Source of the DNA: Cecembia rubra
GTDB taxonomy: Bacteria > Bacteroidota > Bacteroidia > Cytophagales > Cyclobacteriaceae
Length of the DNA: 64,000 nucleotides
NCBI RefSeq assembly: GCF_003014575.1
Contig: NZ_PYGF01000001.1
Location: 992,001 to 1,056,000 of the forward strand
Direction: 5' to 3'
Both the position numbers and the translations under genes were made by a program. Positions 1 through 10,062 of this stretch are shown here, one piece after another. Under the pieces are notes generated by a model, which saw only the letters and a list, made by a program, of their open reading frames with translations, made no database searches and was not told where the DNA came from. Positions within the stretch are counted from its first letter, which is position 1. The number at the start of each line of letters is the position of its first letter.

Positions 1-191
1 ACAATTTCAATTCCGCCACGGTGAGGAATTAATACATCTGTAATGACAAGATCTGGTTCAGTGGAATCAAATTTCCTGATTCCATCCATCCCGTCTTCAG
101 CAAGGGTGATATTGAATCCTTCCTTTCTTAATCTAAATATGACTAGCCCAGATATAAGCTTGTCATCTTCAATGACCAATATATTCTTCAT
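1..191 (-). CDS. Response regulator, receiver domain (partial, cut by window start)
   Basis: Reverse-strand reading gives a protein starting MKNILVIEDDKLISG and running open to the window edge, 63 residues visible. The early acidic pair in IEDD and the LVITDVLIP segment match the acidic pocket and phosphoacceptor aspartate of CheY-like receiver domains in two-component systems. The output domain lies outside the window, so its class (DNA-binding or otherwise) and its kinase partner cannot be told. The ATG at 191 is the first in frame and a non-coding AT-rich stretch precedes it. Confidence 0.8.
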   Translation of the reverse strand, partial: MKNILVIEDDKLISGLVIFRLRKEGFNITLAEDGMDGIRKFDSTEPDLVITDVLIPHRGGIEI

Positions 192-437
192 AATCAAAAG
201 ATTTGAACGATTTACGGGATAAATATAAAAATTAAAAAATATAAAAAACAAGGGCGTGCAAACTTAAAATTGTATAAAAATTTTATAAAAAAATACAAAT
301 TAATTAATTTGTATTATGTAAGAAATTATTTGCCGTTCTTAACCGATTTAGCCTTTTAAAAAAAAATATATTTTTCCCGCGCGTTTCTTTTGTTAGCTTT
401 CTTTTTGAATATAAAACCAAAAATCAATCCAACCAAC
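192..437. other. AT-rich divergent intergenic region
   Basis: The 246 bases separate the response regulator start (minus strand) from the first amidohydrolase start (plus strand), so they must hold both promoters. The sequence is dominated by A and T runs, with a GC-rich island (cccgcgcg) near 377-384. No convincing TAnnTTTG element or repeat could be assigned to either gene. Confidence 0.5.
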
Positions 438-2135
438 ATGAATATCCGCTTCAAACCTAAGGTATTCAGTAGCTTATTTTATTTGGTATTTTGTATCACT
501 TCCATTTCTTTTGGTCAAAGTGATCCAACAGGAGAAAGGAGGGTTACAGGAACCTTTGCAATTACCAATGCTACTGTTACCATTGCTCCCGGAAAAACCC
601 AACAAGGGGCTACTATCATCATCAAAAATGGACTAATTGAGGCTATTGGTTCCAATCTCAGAATACCAATAGATGCTCAGACGATTAAAGGAGATTCATT
701 ATTTGTATATCCTGGCTTCATAGATGGTGCCACCTCAATTGGTGTCCTAAGACCAAATGATCCTGAAAGACCTGCCAACTTTGACCCATCAAATCCTCCG
801 GATGAATTTGCAGGAATTACTCCTTGGCGAAGTGTATTGGATCATTATGACATCAAAAACAGCCAAATCAACGACTGGAGAAAAGTCGGATTTACTGTGG
901 CCCAAATTGTTCCTGAAGGCGGAATGCTTCCAGGTAAGTCTGCAATTGTCACCTATGGAGGAAAAGAATCCAACAATATACTTGCCAAAAATACAGCATT
1001 AGCAGCGAGGTTCAGAAGCACTGGTGGTGGTAGAGGAATGTATCCAGGTACCCAATTGGGTATCATGGCCAAATTCAGGGACCTTTATAAGAATGCTGAG
1101 TTATCTTCTCAGCATATGAGGCTATTCGCCTCAAATTCCGGTTTGTCCAGACCTGAAATAAACAAAACGCTTGAAGCCTTCTTCCCTGTATTAGATAAAA
1201 GCATTCCAGTGTTATATGAAGTTTCCAATGATCTGGAACTAAGAAGAGCTGTAATGCTCCAAAAAGAGAACGGTTTCAGGCTGGTAGTTGCTGGAATTAC
1301 TGATATGGATTTTGCATTAGATGCCATCAAATCTTCCAATGCCCAAGTCCTGGTAAGCTTTAGGTTGCCTAATGATAAAACCGCCAATTCAAATACAGAA
1401 GGGTTATCCGATGAAATGAAAGCCCGGACTCAAAAGGTTAAGGACGCTTATATACAAATATTGGGCGAAGCAGGGAAATTAGAAGCTGCTGGAATCCCAT
1501 TTGGATTTACTTCATTAGGAGGAAGAAGTAATGAGATGTATAAAAACATCAGATTGATGATTGCCAATGGCCTAAGCGAAAACGCTGCATTAGCAGCGCT
1601 AACGATTAACAATGCCAATATTCTGGGCATTCAAAAATTTGCAGGCACATTAGAAAAAGGAAAATTAGCCAATATGGTTATCAGTACTGCTCCGCTATTT
1701 GCAGAAGAAGCCCAGATCAAATATGTTGTTGCAGACGGATATGTTTTTGAATACGAGGTCAACAACAAAAAATCAAACAATAACGGGAACGGAAAAGCTG
1801 TGGATTTATCCGGGATATGGGATTATACTTCTGATACACCTGCTGGAAGTTCTGGAGGAACAATGGAAATCAAAAGAGATGGCACTTCTTATAAAGGAAC
1901 AATCTCCTATGATAATCCTTCAGGAAGTGGAAAAGCGAGTTCTCCCATGAACAATATCATTTTGTCAGGGAATAATCTTTCATTCACATTCAATGTTTCT
2001 GCTGGTGGCATGTCACTTGAAGTATCAGTTTCCGGAGAAATTACTGATGGTGATTTCAGTGGAAGCATGTCCTTGAGCGAATTTGGAAGTTTCCCATTTA
2101 ATGCTGTTAAAAAGCCAAACCACCTCAACCAATAA
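438..2135 (+). CDS. Amidohydrolase-family secreted protein lacking the metal-binding HxH motif
   Basis: 565 residues from the ATG at 438, chosen because the protein then starts with a normal signal peptide (MNIRFKPKVFSSLFYLVFC... ending near FGQ); an upstream in-frame start at 390 would put about 16 extra residues before it. The N-terminal part has the amidohydrolase layout: small beta domain (ITNATVTIAPG, IIIKNGLIEAIG), then VYPGFIDGATSIG where catalytic members have PGxIDxHxH, and late on the LGSLEKGK-like segment (LEKGKLANMVIS). About 100 C-terminal residues form a separate Gly/Ser-rich beta domain (around 460-560). Both the HxH ligands and the late aspartate appear to be missing, so hydrolase activity is doubtful. 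It is the first of three tandem paralogues with short spacers, probably one operon, exported to the periplasm. Confidence 0.82.
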   Translation: MNIRFKPKVFSSLFYLVFCITSISFGQSDPTGERRVTGTFAITNATVTIAPGKTQQGATIIIKNGLIEAIGSNLRIPIDAQTIKGDSLFVYPGFIDGATSIGVLRPNDPERPANFDPSNPPDEFAGITPWRSVLDHYDIKNSQINDWRKVGFTVAQIVPEGGMLPGKSAIVTYGGKESNNILAKNTALAARFRSTGGGRGMYPGTQLGIMAKFRDLYKNAELSSQHMRLFASNSGLSRPEINKTLEAFFPVLDKSIPVLYEVSNDLELRRAVMLQKENGFRLVVAGITDMDFALDAIKSSNAQVLVSFRLPNDKTANSNTEGLSDEMKARTQKVKDAYIQILGEAGKLEAAGIPFGFTSLGGRSNEMYKNIRLMIANGLSENAALAALTINNANILGIQKFAGTLEKGKLANMVISTAPLFAEEAQIKYVVADGYVFEYEVNNKKSNNNGNGKAVDLSGIWDYTSDTPAGSSGGTMEIKRDGTSYKGTISYDNPSGSGKASSPMNNIILSGNNLSFTFNVSAGGMSLEVSVSGEITDGDFSGSMSLSEFGSFPFNAVKKPNHLNQ

Positions 2136-2147
2136 TTTCGAAGAGAC

Positions 2148-3530
2148 ATGAAAATGATAAAATATATCTTAAGCGCCTTTTTGATTTTGGGTTGTTTCGT
2201 GACAATAGCTCAAACCCAAAAAGGCTCCGTTTTAATCAAAAATGCGACAGTGCTTACAGTGACCAATGGAACTCTTGAAAACACTGATGTACTTGTAGAA
2301 AATGGCATCATAAAAAGAATAGGAAAGAACCTGAATGCTTCCAATATTCAATGCATTGATGGAACGGGAAAATATCTTATGCCGGGAATAATTGATGCCC
2401 ATTCCCATGTAGCATTGGATGCAGTCAATGAGGCTACTGCCCCCATCACTTCCGAAGTAAAAATGGGAGATGTGGTCAACCCTTATGACATTGGAATATA
2501 CAGGGCATTGGCCGGAGGTGTTACTATCTCTCATGCTATGCATGGTTCTGCCAATGCAATAGGTGGGCAAAACATTACTCTAAAACACAGGTATGGCACT
2601 TCCAATCCTGAAGATCTCCATATGAAAGACGCTCCAAGGACAATTAAATTTGCCTTGGGAGAAAATCCAACAAGGGTCCATGGAAGGGGAAATGGCATAC
2701 AGCCTAGAACCAGAATGGGCGTGGATGCTGTGATCAGAAATGGATTTAATGAAGCTATTCAGTATAAAAAAGCTTGGGCAGATTATGAAAATGCCCAAAA
2801 ACAAAAAGGTGCTAAGCCTGTCCCTCCTAAATATGACAGCAGATTGGCAACATTGGCCGATGTATTGGACGGAAAAATTATAATCCATTGCCATTCTTAC
2901 AGGGCAGATGAAATCTACGCCCTGATCAATACATGTAGGGAATTCGGAATCAAAAACATCGTCTTTTCCCATGTTAATGAAGGATTTAAAGTAGCACCAG
3001 AATTGGCAGAATATACCATGGGAGCTTCCGTTTTTGCAGATTGGTGGGCCTATAAATTTGAGGTTTATTATTCCACTGCTTACAACGCAGCCATCCTAAT
3101 GGAAAATGGTGTCATTACCTCAATAAACTCAGATTCCGGTGAACTGATCAGGCATTTGTACCATGAAGCAGGTAAAGCCCAACGTTATGGTCAATTGGAT
3201 GATGACCAGACCTTGGCCCTGATTACCATCAATCCGGCCAAGCAATTGGGCATTGCTGACAAAGTAGGATCCATTGAAGAAGGTAAACAAGCAGATTTGG
3301 TTCTATTCGACGGACATCCCCTTTCTGTATATGCTATTCCTCAGATGACTTTTGTGGATGGCGTCAAATATTTTGATATCAACGAAGATCCTGATGACAT
3401 GAGATTAAAGGTAAGTGCCAGTGAGGCACTTGAGCCTATATTCCTCAGAGAACATGAGCACAGGTGCATGCACGGTGTGGATTTCTTCTTTACCAATTTT
3501 GGTAGAAACCTATTTAATCACACACATTAA
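2148..3530 (+). CDS. Amidohydrolase (metal-dependent, imidazolonepropionase-like), exported
   Basis: 460 residues with a signal peptide (MKMIKYILSAFLILGCFVTIAQ). This is the only one of the three neighbours with a complete set of metal ligands: H85 and H87 in GIIDAHSHV, H247/H249 in IIIHCHSYR, H275 in IVFSHVNEG and D329 in SINSDSGEL. The C-terminal small domain returns in IEEGKQADLVLFDGHP. The family hydrolyses cyclic amides, dipeptides or related C-N bonds; the substrate cannot be deduced. It starts 12 bases after the upstream paralogue and is followed by the third one 29 bases later, which argues for co-transcription and possibly a complex of one active and two inactive subunits (inference). 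Confidence 0.88.
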   Translation: MKMIKYILSAFLILGCFVTIAQTQKGSVLIKNATVLTVTNGTLENTDVLVENGIIKRIGKNLNASNIQCIDGTGKYLMPGIIDAHSHVALDAVNEATAPITSEVKMGDVVNPYDIGIYRALAGGVTISHAMHGSANAIGGQNITLKHRYGTSNPEDLHMKDAPRTIKFALGENPTRVHGRGNGIQPRTRMGVDAVIRNGFNEAIQYKKAWADYENAQKQKGAKPVPPKYDSRLATLADVLDGKIIIHCHSYRADEIYALINTCREFGIKNIVFSHVNEGFKVAPELAEYTMGASVFADWWAYKFEVYYSTAYNAAILMENGVITSINSDSGELIRHLYHEAGKAQRYGQLDDDQTLALITINPAKQLGIADKVGSIEEGKQADLVLFDGHPLSVYAIPQMTFVDGVKYFDINEDPDDMRLKVSASEALEPIFLREHEHRCMHGVDFFFTNFGRNLFNHTH

Positions 3531-3559
3531 TTTCCTGCCAAGGATTAAATAGTTAGACC

Positions 3560-4861
3560 ATGAAAGATATGAAAAAATTATTATACAGCCTTATCCTTGC
3601 ACTTTTGCCTATTTTAGTTCAGGCACAGTTTGATGGGGAATTTGTCAAGCCAAGAACAGGGAAATTCCTGCTCCAAAATGCCACTGTTGTCACTGTGACA
3701 AAAGGAAACATAGAGAATGGAAGTGTCTTGATAGAAAACGGCAAAATCCTGGCGGTTGGAAAGAATATCCAGGCCAATGATGCAGAAGTCATAGATTGTA
3801 GCGGACAATTCATCTATCCGGGAATGATGGATGCTGGAAGCCGATTGGGACTTGTAGAAGTCAATTCTTTGCCAGAAACCCAAGATTATGCAGAAATTGG
3901 ACAGGTCACCCCAAATATGCAGGCTTTGGTAGCGGTCAACCCCAATTCTGTAGCTATTCCTGTAACAAGGGTAAGTGGGGTTACAACTACTTTAGCGGTG
4001 CCTTCGGGAGGACTTTTCCCTGGAACTGCAGCATTGATTAATCTGAATGGCTATACTCCAGACCAGATGTATGCGGGATTCAAAGGTGTTGTTTTAAATT
4101 TCCCTTCTTCCGCCCGTCGCAGTACCTGGGACAGGAGAAGTGATGAAGACATCAAAAAAGAAGCTGAAGCAGCACAGAAAACCCTGAACGAAATCTGGGG
4201 CAGAGCAGAGACATATCATCAATTGCAGAAAGCCAAAGCAGAATTACAATACTATCCGGAAATGGAGCAACTTTCAAAAGTAGTGGCAGGGGAATTACCT
4301 CTACTCGTTGAGGTGAATGCAGCAACTGATATTCTTTCTGCCATTGAATGGATTCAGTCTAAAAATGCAAAAGCCATCCTAATGGGAGTAGCCGAAGGTT
4401 GGAGAGTCGCAGATAAAATTGCAGCCGCTGGCTTACCTGTAATTGTTGGCCCAATGTTATCTATACCAACCCGCCAATCCGACAGATATGACGCTGCTTA
4501 TACCAATCCAGGCAAAATGGCCAAAGCTGGAGTGAAAGTTGTTATCAGAAGCAATGATGCCGAAAACACAAGGAACCTTCCTTTCAATGCCGGATTTGCA
4601 GCAGCCTACGGTATGGGTAAAGAAGAAGCTTTAAAAGCAATTACTATCAATGCTGCAGAAGTATTTGGAGTTGCAGATAAGATGGGCTCTATTGAAGTAG
4701 GAAAAGATGCTACCTTATTTGTCTCTACTGGAGATCCATTTGAAACCAAATCCCAAATCCTACATGTGTTTATTGACGGCTACAGGGTACCTATGAGCAG
4801 CAGGCATATTAAGTTGTACCAGGAATTCCTTGAAAGATCTCCAGGTTTGGAAAAAAATTAA
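3560..4861 (+). CDS. Amidohydrolase-family secreted protein, metal ligands degenerate
   Basis: 433 residues with a signal peptide (MKDMKKLLYSLILALLPILVQAQ); a start at the second methionine (3569) is equally possible. The amidohydrolase frame is clear (LLQNATVVTVTKGNIENGSV, IENGKILAVG, IEVGKDATLFVSTGDPF), but the HxH position reads IYPGMMDAGSRLG and the third-His segment reads AILMGVAEGW in place of the IVFSHVNEGF of the middle gene. The segment SNDAENTRNLPFNAG retains an aspartate near the expected late position. The gene is therefore probably non-catalytic or uses another chemistry. It is last in the tandem trio and is followed by a strong terminator. Confidence 0.82.
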   Translation: MKDMKKLLYSLILALLPILVQAQFDGEFVKPRTGKFLLQNATVVTVTKGNIENGSVLIENGKILAVGKNIQANDAEVIDCSGQFIYPGMMDAGSRLGLVEVNSLPETQDYAEIGQVTPNMQALVAVNPNSVAIPVTRVSGVTTTLAVPSGGLFPGTAALINLNGYTPDQMYAGFKGVVLNFPSSARRSTWDRRSDEDIKKEAEAAQKTLNEIWGRAETYHQLQKAKAELQYYPEMEQLSKVVAGELPLLVEVNAATDILSAIEWIQSKNAKAILMGVAEGWRVADKIAAAGLPVIVGPMLSIPTRQSDRYDAAYTNPGKMAKAGVKVVIRSNDAENTRNLPFNAGFAAAYGMGKEEALKAITINAAEVFGVADKMGSIEVGKDATLFVSTGDPFETKSQILHVFIDGYRVPMSSRHIKLYQEFLERSPGLEKN

Positions 4862-4879
4862 ATCTGATTTAAGTTTAGA

Positions 4880-4910
4880 CCGCAGCCGATATTGGCTGCG
4901 GCTTTTTTTT
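4880..4910 (+). terminator. Rho-independent terminator after the amidohydrolase trio
   Basis: An 8-base stem (ccgcagcc/ggctgcgg) with a short loop, then eight T residues. It ends the amidohydrolase operon and lies just before the YbjQ-type gene, which makes the in-frame TTG at 4909 an unlikely start for that gene. Confidence 0.85.
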
Positions 4911-4920
4911 GAATAAAATT

Positions 4921-5247
4921 ATGATAGTCAGCACTACGCCCCACCTAGAGGGTTACAAAATCACAGCTTATTTGGGCATTGTTTCTGGTGAAACCATTAT
5001 CGGCGCTAATGTTTTCAAGGATTTCTTTGCCAGTATTACAGATATTGTAGGCGGCAGATCAGGAGCCTATGAGCGGGTCTTGAGAGAAGCAAAAGCAACA
5101 GCAATGGCCGAAATGGAAATGCAGGCCAAAGCCATGGGAGCTAATGCTGTCATTGGCATTGACCTGGATTATGAGACCATTAGAGACGGCATGTTAATGG
5201 TAACGGCGGCCGGCACAGCCGTAAAAATTGAAAAAGTCTTTAATTGA
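4921..5247 (+). CDS. YbjQ/UPF0145 family putative heavy-metal-binding protein
   Basis: 108 residues from the ATG at 4921; a TTG 12 bases upstream sits inside the terminator T-run and was not used. The sequence [19 protein letters not shown], then [21 protein letters not shown], then [15 protein letters not shown], is the standard pattern of the UPF0145/YbjQ family of about 105 residues, which form pentameric cytosolic rings. Metal binding is the database description of the family rather than something seen here, and the cellular role is unknown. The 3' end overlaps the converging lipoprotein gene by 8 bases. Confidence 0.88.
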   Translation: MIVSTTPHLEGYKITAYLGIVSGETIIGANVFKDFFASITDIVGGRSGAYERVLREAKATAMAEMEMQAKAMGANAVIGIDLDYETIRDGMLMVTAAGTAVKIEKVFN

Positions 5248-6235
5248 CTATTTCAATTTTGCCCGAACCTACTTCGCCTCTGATGGTATTGGAAGAACCA
5301 TTATTGATATTCAATGTACCAGTAGCAGAAAGAGAAGTCCCTACTCTGGCTGAACCGCTTCCTACGGTAATGTTGAAATTAAAATCCCTCAGATTGCTGT
5401 TTGTCTGGATATAAATATTTCCAGATGATGCTTTTAAGGCAGTCTGAGGGCTTAACCCGGAATTGGTGGCAAACAATTGTCCTGAAGAAATAGAAATATC
5501 ACCTATTCTTCTTGCATTGGCCATCTCAATCTTACCCGAAACTGTTTGGGCATTTACCAATCCAGTAACATCTTTTAGAACTATTTCACCACTGGCAGAT
5601 TCTGCTTCCACATTCCCTTCCACTCTCAACACTTCAAGTTTACCAGAGGAAACACTTGTTTCTATATTGCCCAATACGTCCTCAATTTTGCCCCTACCAG
5701 ACACTAAGTCCACATTAAGGCGTGGAATAGCAACGTTTTTGACAATAATTTCACCTGACCCCACCTCTATCTCAGCAGAAGGGCTGACAACATTCTCGAT
5801 AATTACTTTCCCTGAACCAGCTTCTAAATTCAGCAGCATAGTCCTAGGCCCCGTCAACCTGATATGACCATCTGCCTTTGCGCCTCCACTGAATAACCTG
5901 TTGTTTGTCTCTACAGAAATAAATAGTGTACTTCCTACTACCCTATATTTCACTTCAAATTTCTTACTGGAATTAGAACGCAATTCTGCATCCAAACTCA
6001 ATACTTGCCTACCGCTCGCACCGGTATACTTTACCTCGAGAAATTCCGCATCTACCTCAATATTTGTAATCCCTTCAAAATCCTGCTGGATTTCTGATAC
6101 TACCGATAAATCATCGCCAAGACAGCTTGTAAGCGAACTTAAAACTAGCCCCAACAAGAATAAGCGAAATGAGTGGGCAATTTTTGATCGGAGAAACAAT
6201 GGTTTAATTCCGATTGCTAATGGACTATTTTTCAT
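5240..6235 (-). CDS. Lipoprotein with head-GIN / DUF2807-type beta-solenoid domain
   Basis: 331 residues. A long N-terminal segment leads to a hydrophobic stretch and lipobox (LSSLTSC, Cys38) followed by acidic residues, as in lipoproteins sent to the outer membrane or surface in Bacteroidota. The rest is a run of short beta-strand repeats with Gly-Ser turns ([54 protein letters not shown]), typical of the DUF2807/DUF4097 'putative auto-transporter adhesin, head GIN domain' family. Function is unknown; an envelope or adhesion role is the usual guess. It is a single gene that converges on the YbjQ-type gene, and its upstream region holds the unrelated methionine leader. Confidence 0.85.
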   Translation of the reverse strand: MKNSPLAIGIKPLFLRSKIAHSFRLFLLGLVLSSLTSCLGDDLSVVSEIQQDFEGITNIEVDAEFLEVKYTGASGRQVLSLDAELRSNSSKKFEVKYRVVGSTLFISVETNNRLFSGGAKADGHIRLTGPRTMLLNLEAGSGKVIIENVVSPSAEIEVGSGEIIVKNVAIPRLNVDLVSGRGKIEDVLGNIETSVSSGKLEVLRVEGNVEAESASGEIVLKDVTGLVNAQTVSGKIEMANARRIGDISISSGQLFATNSGLSPQTALKASSGNIYIQTNSNLRDFNFNITVGSGSARVGTSLSATGTLNINNGSSNTIRGEVGSGKIEIVN

Positions 6236-6332
6236 GTAACAATTAAAGGTTTAACAAGTGTTATTATACTGCGAAACAAATGCCAGTTTTTCGAAAATAC
6301 TAACCAAACAGAAAATATTTTCAACACTTCTC

Positions 6333-6363
6333 TTGCATAAGAAAAAGACCACCTTTTATTTTG
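6333..6363 (+). promoter_or_regulatory. Probable promoter of the methionine (metY-metX) leader
   Basis: A TTG at 6333-6335, a 20-base spacer and TTATTTTG at 6356-6363 match the Bacteroidota -33/-7 pattern (TTG, about 20 bases, TAnnTTTG) except at one position of the -7 box. Transcription would start near 6370, about 20 bases before the riboswitch aptamer. Confidence 0.5.
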
Positions 6364-6388
6364 TACTGTCTTTCACTTTTTGTGTGAA

Positions 6389-6500
6389 GGATTTATAAAG
6401 AAGAGGCGAGAGACAGGCTCTACGACCCTCTGGCAACCTGGAAAATCCAAGGTGCCAATTCCTGCCGGCCGATAATATTGTCTTCCGGAAATATAAATTC
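6389..6500 (+). ncRNA. SAM-I (S-box) riboswitch
   Basis: The conserved S-box core is readable: gaggcgagagac (6403-6414), then ctggcaacctgg, then aaggtgccaattcctgc (6449-6465). A closing P1 helix can be drawn between 6389-6397 and 6492-6500 (nine pairs, one of them G-T). It lies about 175 bases upstream of metY, so S-adenosylmethionine should lower expression of the metY-metX operon. No terminator with a T-run is seen between aptamer and start codon. A hairpin at 6569-6602 (aacaaaa pairing with ttttgtt, with a tgca/tgca inner helix) is a candidate expression platform, which would point to control by another mechanism than intrinsic termination (inference). Confidence 0.92.
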
Positions 6501-6662
6501 TGAACGTCATGAATTTACAAAAACCAGCATTAAAGGTTAAATCCCTAAAGTTTCTTTTCTCGTCGAAAAACAAAACGCTGCATTGTTGCATGTGATTTTG
6601 TTGTTAAATTACATCTTTCCTATTCACTCTATAGGATTGAAAAAAACATTTTCCACTATTAA

Positions 6663-7979
<1,317 letters not shown>

Positions 7980-8021
7980 TATTGAACCAAAGCTTTACCT
8001 CAATAAAACCTATTTAAACCT

Positions 8022-8050
8022 GTCCTTTGGGGAATAATTCCCCAAAGGAC
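8022..8050 (+). repeat. Perfect 12-bp hairpin between metY and metX
   Basis: gtcctttgggga and tccccaaaggac form a perfect 12-pair stem around a 5-base loop (ataat). The plus strand continues with eight A residues, not T residues, so it does not read as an intrinsic terminator on this strand, and the minus strand has no gene to end here. A role in mRNA processing or stability inside the metY-metX operon is possible. Confidence 0.75.
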
Positions 8051-8076
8051 AAAAAAAAGGAACAACCCTTTCTGTA

Positions 8077-9138
8077 ATGAATTTAGCAAGTAATTACCTG
8101 ATAATTGACATGGCGCAGGAAACCTACACACATGAAGGTGTATTGGAATTGGAATCCGGTGAAAAACTGAATGGATTTGACATAGCTTATACAACACAAG
8201 GCTACCTTAGCCCCAGCAAGAACAATGTGATCTGGGTTATCCATGCCCTTACCGGAGATGCCAATGTACAGGACTGGTGGAGTGGACTGGTAGGGGAAGA
8301 TAAATTTTATGATTCTTCAAAGCATTTTATTGTTTGCGCCAATTTATTGGGTTCATGTTATGGCTCCACAAATCCTCTTTCGGAAAACCCCGGTACAGGT
8401 CAACCCTATTATTATGATTTCCCCAATCTAACTACAAGAGATTTGGCCCGGACATTGGATATACTTCGAGAACATTTGGGAATAAATAAAATCCATACCC
8501 TAATAGGAGGATCACTTGGTGGTCAGGTAGCACTGGAATGGGCTTATACTTTAGGGGAAAAAGTTAAAAACACAATTATCTTGGCATCCAATGCCAAAGC
8601 TACTCCCTGGATTATTGGTTTTAATGAAAGCCAAAGAATGGCCATCGAAGCGGATGCCTCCTGGGGTGAAAAACATCCTGATGCTGGTAAAAAAGGACTG
8701 GAAGCAGCCAGGGCTATTGCCATGATTTCCTACAGACATCCAAAAGATTTCGAATTAAAACAATCCGAAAATGTGGACAAGTTTGACAACTTTAGAATTT
8801 CTTCCTATTTAAGGTATCAAGGTCAGAAACTTGCCAATCGCTTCAATGCCTTTTCTTATTGGGTATTGAGTAAAGCCATGGATAGCCATGACATAGGAAG
8901 AGGAAGAGGTGGTTATGAAAAAGCACTCTCTGAAATCAAATGCCGGATTTTAGCCATTGGAGTGGACAAAGACATTTTGTTTCTCAAAGAAGAGTCCCAA
9001 CTCATTGCCAATTGCACTAAAAAAGGAAGCTACAAAGAAATCCATTCTACTTTGGGTCATGATGCATTCTTAATAGAATACGAGCAACTCCAATATAATC
9101 TTAGAAGTTTTTACCTTGAAGACAGTTCTACAGATTGA
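8077..9138 (+). CDS. metX: Homoserine O-acetyltransferase
   Basis: 353 residues (342 if translation starts at the second methionine, 8110). Alpha/beta-hydrolase fold acyltransferase that moves the acetyl group of acetyl-CoA to homoserine, the step before MetY. The catalytic serine is S147 in the GGSLGGQ nucleophile elbow; the family triad is completed by D298 in AIGVDKD and H328 in LGHDAFL. HALTGDANV near residue 56 and the LLGSCYGSTNP segment near 91 are typical of MetX. Whether it uses acetyl- or succinyl-CoA cannot be proved from sequence; I call acetyl because MetY is next to it. It lies in the SAM-riboswitch operon, and the VOC gene starts 4 bases after its stop. Confidence 0.94.
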   Translation: MNLASNYLIIDMAQETYTHEGVLELESGEKLNGFDIAYTTQGYLSPSKNNVIWVIHALTGDANVQDWWSGLVGEDKFYDSSKHFIVCANLLGSCYGSTNPLSENPGTGQPYYYDFPNLTTRDLARTLDILREHLGINKIHTLIGGSLGGQVALEWAYTLGEKVKNTIILASNAKATPWIIGFNESQRMAIEADASWGEKHPDAGKKGLEAARAIAMISYRHPKDFELKQSENVDKFDNFRISSYLRYQGQKLANRFNAFSYWVLSKAMDSHDIGRGRGGYEKALSEIKCRILAIGVDKDILFLKEESQLIANCTKKGSYKEIHSTLGHDAFLIEYEQLQYNLRSFYLEDSSTD

Positions 9139-9142
9139 TGCT

Positions 9143-9532
9143 ATGAAATATTCACAGATTAAGGAAACCTGTTTGTACATATCAGATCTTGACCTAGCAG
9201 AGGATTTTTATGGTTACATTTTGGAAATGCCTGTGATTTCAAAAGTCGATGGAAGACATATTTTCTTTAGGTGTGGCACTTCTGTTTTGCTTTGCTTTAT
9301 ACCTGAAATCACAAAAAATGAAAAAACCCTTCCACTTCATTTTGCTTATGGAAAACAACATATAGCCTTTGAAGTGGATAAGGAAGATTATTTGAATACA
9401 AAAAGGAAGTTTTTGGACAAGGGTATTAAAATCACCCATGAACAATTATGGAAGAATGAACTAGAAAGTTTCTATTTTGAAGACCCATTTGGCCATGTTC
9501 TTGAAATTGTTCCTAAAGGTATTTGGGAATAA
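9143..9532 (+). CDS. VOC (glyoxalase/dioxygenase-fold) family protein
   Basis: 129 residues from the ATG at 9143, which lies 4 bases after the metX stop; an earlier in-frame start inside metX was not used. A single VOC module with two beta-alpha-beta-beta-beta halves: KETCLYISDLDLAEDFYGYIL at the N-terminus and SFYFEDPFGHVLEIVPKGIW at the C-terminus, the latter carrying the typical D-P-x-G-x-x-x-E metal-binding end. Substrate is not predictable; members include glyoxalase I, fosfomycin-resistance enzymes and ring-cleaving dioxygenases. The tight spacing suggests it is transcribed with metX, but no functional link to methionine is known to me. Confidence 0.85.
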   Translation: MKYSQIKETCLYISDLDLAEDFYGYILEMPVISKVDGRHIFFRCGTSVLLCFIPEITKNEKTLPLHFAYGKQHIAFEVDKEDYLNTKRKFLDKGIKITHEQLWKNELESFYFEDPFGHVLEIVPKGIWE

Positions 9533-9539
9533 AATCTTT

Positions 9540-9977
9540 TTATTCCGCTCTAGTCCATTCTACAGTCCTTCCTATGAGGGATACACCTATAAATCCCCTG
9601 ACTTCAAGGATACGTTCACTTTTTTGCTTGATGGTACTGGAATATGTCTTCCCATTTCTTGGATCATAAATAGTCCCATTCTCCCAAATACCACTTTTGA
9701 ATTCAAAATCCTCCAAAAGTTTAAGGCCCAGAATAGGTTTGTTTCTTTTCGATCTATCCGCATTATTGCTGTCCAAAACGGGCTTCCCGTTTACCATAGG
9801 CTCTTTCAGCCAGACCACCTTTCCAAAATACCTGCCTCCTTCTTCAAAAATTTCAATTATGGCATCCTTTTCTGTATTATACCATTTACCAAGAATAGAC
9901 GAAGCTCTCTGGGCAGAAGCAGCCTCTATAAAGATGGACAGCAGAAAAACCATTAACAATCCTGATCTTTTTATCAT
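9540..9977 (-). CDS. DUF2147 family exported protein
   Basis: 145 residues with a clear signal peptide (MIKRSGLLMVFLLSIFIEAASAQ). The mature part follows the DUF2147 pattern: ILGKWYNTEKDAIIEIFEEG, then the central conserved segment GIWENGTIYDPRNGKTYSS, and RGFIGVSLIGRTVEWTR at the end. It is a small periplasmic beta-barrel-like protein of unknown function. It stands alone on the minus strand, converging on the VOC gene with a 7-base gap and divergent from pdeM. Confidence 0.88.
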   Translation of the reverse strand: MIKRSGLLMVFLLSIFIEAASAQRASSILGKWYNTEKDAIIEIFEEGGRYFGKVVWLKEPMVNGKPVLDSNNADRSKRNKPILGLKLLEDFEFKSGIWENGTIYDPRNGKTYSSTIKQKSERILEVRGFIGVSLIGRTVEWTRAE

Positions 9978-10062
9978 TTCTTAACTTTTTTTCATAACCG
10001 AAATTCAAAGTATTTAAATACTTTTACACTACCAATTGTTTTAAAGACATGGAACTTCAGTG

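Noticed and set aside
8022-8058. Intrinsic terminator between metY and metX
   Set aside because: The perfect stem is followed by A residues, not T residues, on the coding strand, and metX continues the same pathway.
9477-9984. Plus-strand ORFs (159 and 95 codons) over the DUF2147 gene
   Set aside because: They are antisense to a gene with a good signal peptide and full family pattern; no start context or domain supports them.
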